A stretch of DNA of 64,000 bases from JAJPIG01 sp035531675 (GTDB taxonomy: Bacteria > Desulfobacterota > Binatia > Binatales > Binataceae): positions 124,001 to 188,000 of the forward strand of contig DATKSL010000012.1 in assembly GCA_035531675.1 (NCBI GenBank), given 5' to 3'. Positions 60,681 to 64,000 of this stretch are shown here, one piece after another. The notes below the pieces were generated by a model, which made no database searches, was not told the origin of the DNA, and was given only the letters and a program-made list of their open reading frames with translations. The position numbers were made by a program, and so were the translations under genes. Positions within the stretch are counted from its first letter, which is position 1. The number at the start of each line of letters is the position of its first letter.

Positions 60681-63023
60681 ATGGCAATGGAGCACACCAG
60701 CCCTGAGCCGGGCGCGTCGCCCGCCGACGCGATCAAAGACCCGGTTTGCGGGATGACAGTTGATCCGGCGACAGCGGAGCATCGCTTCGTCTATCGCGGG
60801 ACGACCTACTGGTTTTGCGGCGCTGGATGCCGCCAGCGATTCGAGTCGAATCCGAAAAAATATCTGCATCCCGAGTCCGCGGCTCGCCAGAGCGAGCCCG
60901 CCGCGCCATCAGCGATCTACACCTGTCCGATGCATCCGGAGATTCGTCGCAACGCGCCGGGGCCCTGCCCGATCTGCGGCATGGCGCTCGAACCGCTCGA
61001 ACCGCAAGTCGCCGATGGCGCCGATCCCGAGCTGGCCGATATGACTCGCCGCTTCTGGGTCAGCACGCTGCTCGCGATTCCGGTGCTGTTGCTCGGGATG
61101 TCCGATCTCATCCCCGGCATGCCGGTGCAGCGCGTGTTGGGAGTGCGCCTGATTCCCTGGATTGGATTCGTGCTCGCCTCGCCGGTGGTGCTATGGGGTG
61201 CGGCGCCATTTTTCGCCCGCGGCTGGCGTTCGATCGTGAGCCGCCATCTCAACATGTTCACCCTGGTCTCGCTGGGCGTCGGCATCGCGTATGTTTACAG
61301 CGTCTGCGCGCTGCTCTTTCCCGGAATATTTCCGCCTAGCATGGTCGGCCCGAGTGGAACGCCGCCGACCTACTTCGAGGCGGCCGCGGTTATCACCGCG
61401 CTGGTGCTGCTCGGGCAGGTACTCGAATTGCGCGCGCGCAGCCGGACCTCGGGTGCGATTCGCGCACTGCTCGGCCTGGCGCCAAAGGCCGCACATCGGC
61501 TGGGCGACGACGGCGTCGAGCACGACGTCGATCTCGATACCGTCGTAGTCGGCGATCGATTGCGCGTGCGGCCGGGCGAGAAAGTGCCGGTCGATGGCGC
61601 AGTGCTCGAAGGCGCGAGCACGGTCGACGAATCGATGGTTACGGGCGAATCGATGCCGGTTGCCAAGCATCCCGGCGACCGTGCGATTGGCGCTACGGTC
61701 AACGGCACCGGCACCTTCGTGATGCGCGCGGAGCGGGTCGGCGCCGACACGGTGCTGCAGCAGATCGTGCGTATGGTCGCCGACGCGCAACGCAGCCGCG
61801 CGCCGATTCAGCGGCTGGCCGACGTGGTCGCCGGCTACTTCGTGCCGGCGGTGGTGCTGGCCGCCGTCATCGCGTTCGTGATCTGGTATTTCATCGGTCC
61901 GGCGCCGGTGCTGCCGCATGCGCTGGTGGCGGCCGTGTCGGTACTGATAATCGCCTGTCCGTGCGCGCTCGGTCTGGCGACTCCGATGTCGATCATGGTC
62001 GGGATCGGCCGCGGCGCGTCGGCGGGGATCCTGATCAAAAATGCGGAAGCGCTCGAAACGCTCGAAAAAATCGACACCCTGGTGGTCGACAAGACCGGCA
62101 CGCTGACCGAGGGTCGCCCGCGCCTGGTGCGAATCGTCACGCTGCCCGGAGGCGACGAGGGCGAAATCCTGCGGTTGGCCGCCAGTGTCGAGCGCGCCAG
62201 CGAGCATCCGCTGGCCGGCGCGATCGTGGCCGCGGCGCAAGAGCGGGGTCTCACGCTGGCCGAGCCGCGCGATTTTCAGGCGCGGGCGGGGATGGGAGTG
62301 GTGGCCGTCGTTGACGGCCGGCGCGTGGCGATCGGCAGCGAGCGGCTGCTGGGCGACAACTCCGAGGTTGGAGAACTCGCGGCGCCGGCGGCGGCGATGC
62401 GCGCCGAGGGGCAGGGCGTGATGCTGGTTGCGCTCGACGATCGGCCGGCCGGATTGCTGGCCGTGACCGATCCAATCAAGGAGTCTTCCAGCGAAGCCGT
62501 CACGATGCTGCGCGCCAGCGGAGTGAGGATCGTGATGCTGACCGGCGACCATCGCAGCAGCGCCGAGGCGGTCGCGCGACAACTCGGGATCGACGAAATC
62601 GAAGCCGAAGTGATGCCGGCGGACAAAGCGCGCGTCGTGCAGCGGCTGCAGTCCGAGGGACGGATAGTCGCGATGGCCGGCGACGGTATCAACGACGCCC
62701 CCGCACTGGCGCAGGCCCAGGTTGGCATTGCGATGGGCACCGGCACCGACGTCGCGATCGAGAGCGCCGGGGTCACCCTCGTGCACGGCGACCTGAGAGC
62801 CATCGTCAAGGCGCTGCGGCTCTCGCGCGCGACCATGCGCAACATCCGTCAGAACCTGTTCTTCGCTTTCATCTACAATGTCCTCGGAATTCCAATCGCG
62901 GCGGGCGCGCTCTACCCGGTCAGCGGGCTGATGCTCAATCCGATGATCGCCAGCGCCGCGATGAGCGCCAGTTCGGTGTCGGTGGTTACCAACGCGCTTC
63001 GGTTGCGGCGCGTGGGATTGTAA
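60681..63023 (+). CDS. Copper-type heavy-metal P1B-ATPase with YHS and metal-binding N-terminus
   Basis: A 780-residue P-type ATPase. The N-terminus has a YHS domain (about residues 19-63, DPVCGMTVD, YWFCGAGC) and a Cys/His-rich heavy-metal-binding motif (about 80-105, YTCPMHPEI, CPICGM) instead of the usual HMA ferredoxin-like domains. Eight membrane helices follow. The ion-path motif is C426-P-C428, phosphorylation D470 in DKTGT, then SEHPLA and GDGINDAP. This is the Cu(+)-exporting class. It starts 10 bases after the serine hydrolase. Confidence 0.95.
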   Translation: MAMEHTSPEPGASPADAIKDPVCGMTVDPATAEHRFVYRGTTYWFCGAGCRQRFESNPKKYLHPESAARQSEPAAPSAIYTCPMHPEIRRNAPGPCPICGMALEPLEPQVADGADPELADMTRRFWVSTLLAIPVLLLGMSDLIPGMPVQRVLGVRLIPWIGFVLASPVVLWGAAPFFARGWRSIVSRHLNMFTLVSLGVGIAYVYSVCALLFPGIFPPSMVGPSGTPPTYFEAAAVITALVLLGQVLELRARSRTSGAIRALLGLAPKAAHRLGDDGVEHDVDLDTVVVGDRLRVRPGEKVPVDGAVLEGASTVDESMVTGESMPVAKHPGDRAIGATVNGTGTFVMRAERVGADTVLQQIVRMVADAQRSRAPIQRLADVVAGYFVPAVVLAAVIAFVIWYFIGPAPVLPHALVAAVSVLIIACPCALGLATPMSIMVGIGRGASAGILIKNAEALETLEKIDTLVVDKTGTLTEGRPRLVRIVTLPGGDEGEILRLAASVERASEHPLAGAIVAAAQERGLTLAEPRDFQARAGMGVVAVVDGRRVAIGSERLLGDNSEVGELAAPAAAMRAEGQGVMLVALDDRPAGLLAVTDPIKESSSEAVTMLRASGVRIVMLTGDHRSSAEAVARQLGIDEIEAEVMPADKARVVQRLQSEGRIVAMAGDGINDAPALAQAQVGIAMGTGTDVAIESAGVTLVHGDLRAIVKALRLSRATMRNIRQNLFFAFIYNVLGIPIAAGALYPVSGLMLNPMIASAAMSASSVSVVTNALRLRRVGL

Positions 63024-63046
63024 AACGGCGGGAGTGAAGGGGGCAG

Positions 63047-64000
63047 ATGAGCCACGAAGCTTCGGCGGAGTCGGCGGCGCGGATGGCGCGAATTCCCGCG
63101 ACCGTCCATCACATCCATCTGCTCGGCATCGGCGGCACCGCGATGGCGGCGCTGGCCGGGATGTTTGTCGAGCGCGGCTTTCAGGTGACCGGTTCCGACG
63201 GTCCGGTTTACGAACCGACCGCCTCGCTGCTGGCGCGGATGCACGTGCAGGTGTCGCCGTTCGGGGCGCGGAATCTTTTTCCGCCGCCCGACCTGGTGAT
63301 CGTCGGCAACGTGATCGCGCGCGTCAATGAGGAAGCGGAGGCACTGCTGCAATCGAACCTGCCGTATCTCTCGATGCCCGAAGCGCTGGCACATTTCTTT
63401 TTGCGCGACCGCCGGGTGCTGATGGTGACCGGCACTCATGGCAAGACCACTTCGACCGCGATGATGGCGCACGTGCTCGCGGCCGCCGGGCGCGATCCGT
63501 CGATGCTGGTCGGCGGCCTGGCGCGCGACTTCGCTTCCAACTATCGGCTTGGCTCCGGCCCGCACTTTGTGATCGAGGGTGACGAATACGACACCGCATT
63601 CTTCGACAAGGGACCGAAGTTTCTCCATTACGGCGCCGAGGGCGCGATAATCACGACGGTCGAATTCGATCATGCCGATATCTACCGCGACCTCGATCAG
63701 GTCAAGGCCGCTTTCCGAACGCTGGCGCGGCAGATGGATTCGCATGGCGTGCTGGCGGTCTCGGCCGACTCCGCCGACGCGATGGAAGCGAGCGCGGGCA
63801 GTTCCGCGCGGCGGGTGACCTTCGGACTGGGCGCGGGCGACTTTCGCGCCGACGGACTCAGGATTGGCGCCGACGGTGCACGCTTCACGGTCACGTATCG
63901 CGGCAAACCGGTGAGCGGCGAAATCGTCCAGCACATCGACGGCCGGATGAACGTCGCCAATGCGCTGGGAGTCTACGTGCTGCTGCGTGAATTCGAAATT
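63047..64000 (+). CDS. mpl: UDP-N-acetylmuramate:L-Ala-gamma-D-Glu-meso-DAP ligase (Mpl), 3' truncated
   Basis: The first 318 residues of a Mur-ligase-family enzyme cut by the window end (family length about 450-460). Residues 20-35 read HHIHLLGIGGTAMAAL, the ATP-binding loop is VTGTHGKTTSTA, and FVIEGDEYDTAFFDKGPKFLHY is diagnostic of Mpl rather than MurC. It reattaches recycled murein tripeptide to UDP-MurNAc. The ATG at 63047 lies 23 bases after the ATPase stop. Confidence 0.93.
   Translation, partial: MSHEASAESAARMARIPATVHHIHLLGIGGTAMAALAGMFVERGFQVTGSDGPVYEPTASLLARMHVQVSPFGARNLFPPPDLVIVGNVIARVNEEAEALLQSNLPYLSMPEALAHFFLRDRRVLMVTGTHGKTTSTAMMAHVLAAAGRDPSMLVGGLARDFASNYRLGSGPHFVIEGDEYDTAFFDKGPKFLHYGAEGAIITTVEFDHADIYRDLDQVKAAFRTLARQMDSHGVLAVSADSADAMEASAGSSARRVTFGLGAGDFRADGLRIGADGARFTVTYRGKPVSGEIVQHIDGRMNVANALGVYVLLREFEI

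Overview
The window is a GC-rich (by eye roughly two thirds G+C), densely coded chromosomal segment with no tRNA, rRNA, CRISPR array, transposase or phage gene that I can see. The mix of UbiD decarboxylases, Rieske oxygenases, p-cresol-methylhydroxylase-type flavoproteins, LLM flavin oxidoreductases, paired DUF507 proteins, a DUF4911 protein, CIRCE-controlled groESL and AddAB suggests a Gram-negative, diderm, delta-proteobacteria-like lineage. Candidatus Binatota or a related uncultured group is my best guess, but this is inference from gene content only.

Region 1 (1-25 kb) is an aromatic or phenolic catabolic island. It opens with the end of a molybdenum hydroxylase operon (large, FAD and 2Fe-2S subunits) plus a glutathione-transferase-like gene. 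A Rieske oxygenase (minus) and a VAO/PCMH flavoprotein with a 2-oxoglutarate oxygenase (plus) follow. The centre is a tightly packed ten-gene minus-strand array (16919 down to 7522): Rieske oxygenase, SnoaL-like/double-CDGSH fusion, UbiD decarboxylase, Tat-signal protein of unknown role, PCMH-type flavoprotein, cytochrome c, second PCMH-type flavoprotein, PhyH-like dioxygenase, EthD-like protein and a small membrane protein. It diverges from a plus-strand UbiD plus BsdD/VdcD pair. Next is a minus-strand meta-cleavage set: HpaB-type hydroxylase, BphC-type extradiol dioxygenase, alpha/beta hydrolase, LLM oxidoreductase and an AcuC-like deacetylase. Together the genes could hydroxylate alkylphenols at the benzylic position, oxidise and decarboxylate the resulting aromatic acids, make catechols and cleave the ring. 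The substrate is not known.

Region 2 (25-45 kb) is mixed housekeeping: tatB-tatC, a GH15 glucoamylase-like enzyme, two overlapping ArsA-type ATPases, a second LLM oxidoreductase with an MlaD-type lipoprotein, a TPP enzyme, HAD phosphatase, VOC protein, aldo-keto reductase, ABC ATPase with an unusual membrane protein, secreted cyclophilin, ptsP, a membrane-anchored radical SAM protein, two DUF507 proteins and frataxin (cyaY).

Region 3 (45-64 kb) holds groES-groEL behind a CIRCE operator, an ArsB-type permease, and a minus-strand recombination operon (SbcD-like nuclease, addB, addA, lipoprotein). A plus-strand run follows: DAHP synthase, LD-carboxypeptidase, serine beta-lactamase-family hydrolase, copper-type P-ATPase and mpl. 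Three of these five belong to peptidoglycan turnover or recycling families. Both window edges cut genes: the molybdenum hydroxylase large subunit lacks its N-terminus and mpl lacks its C-terminus.
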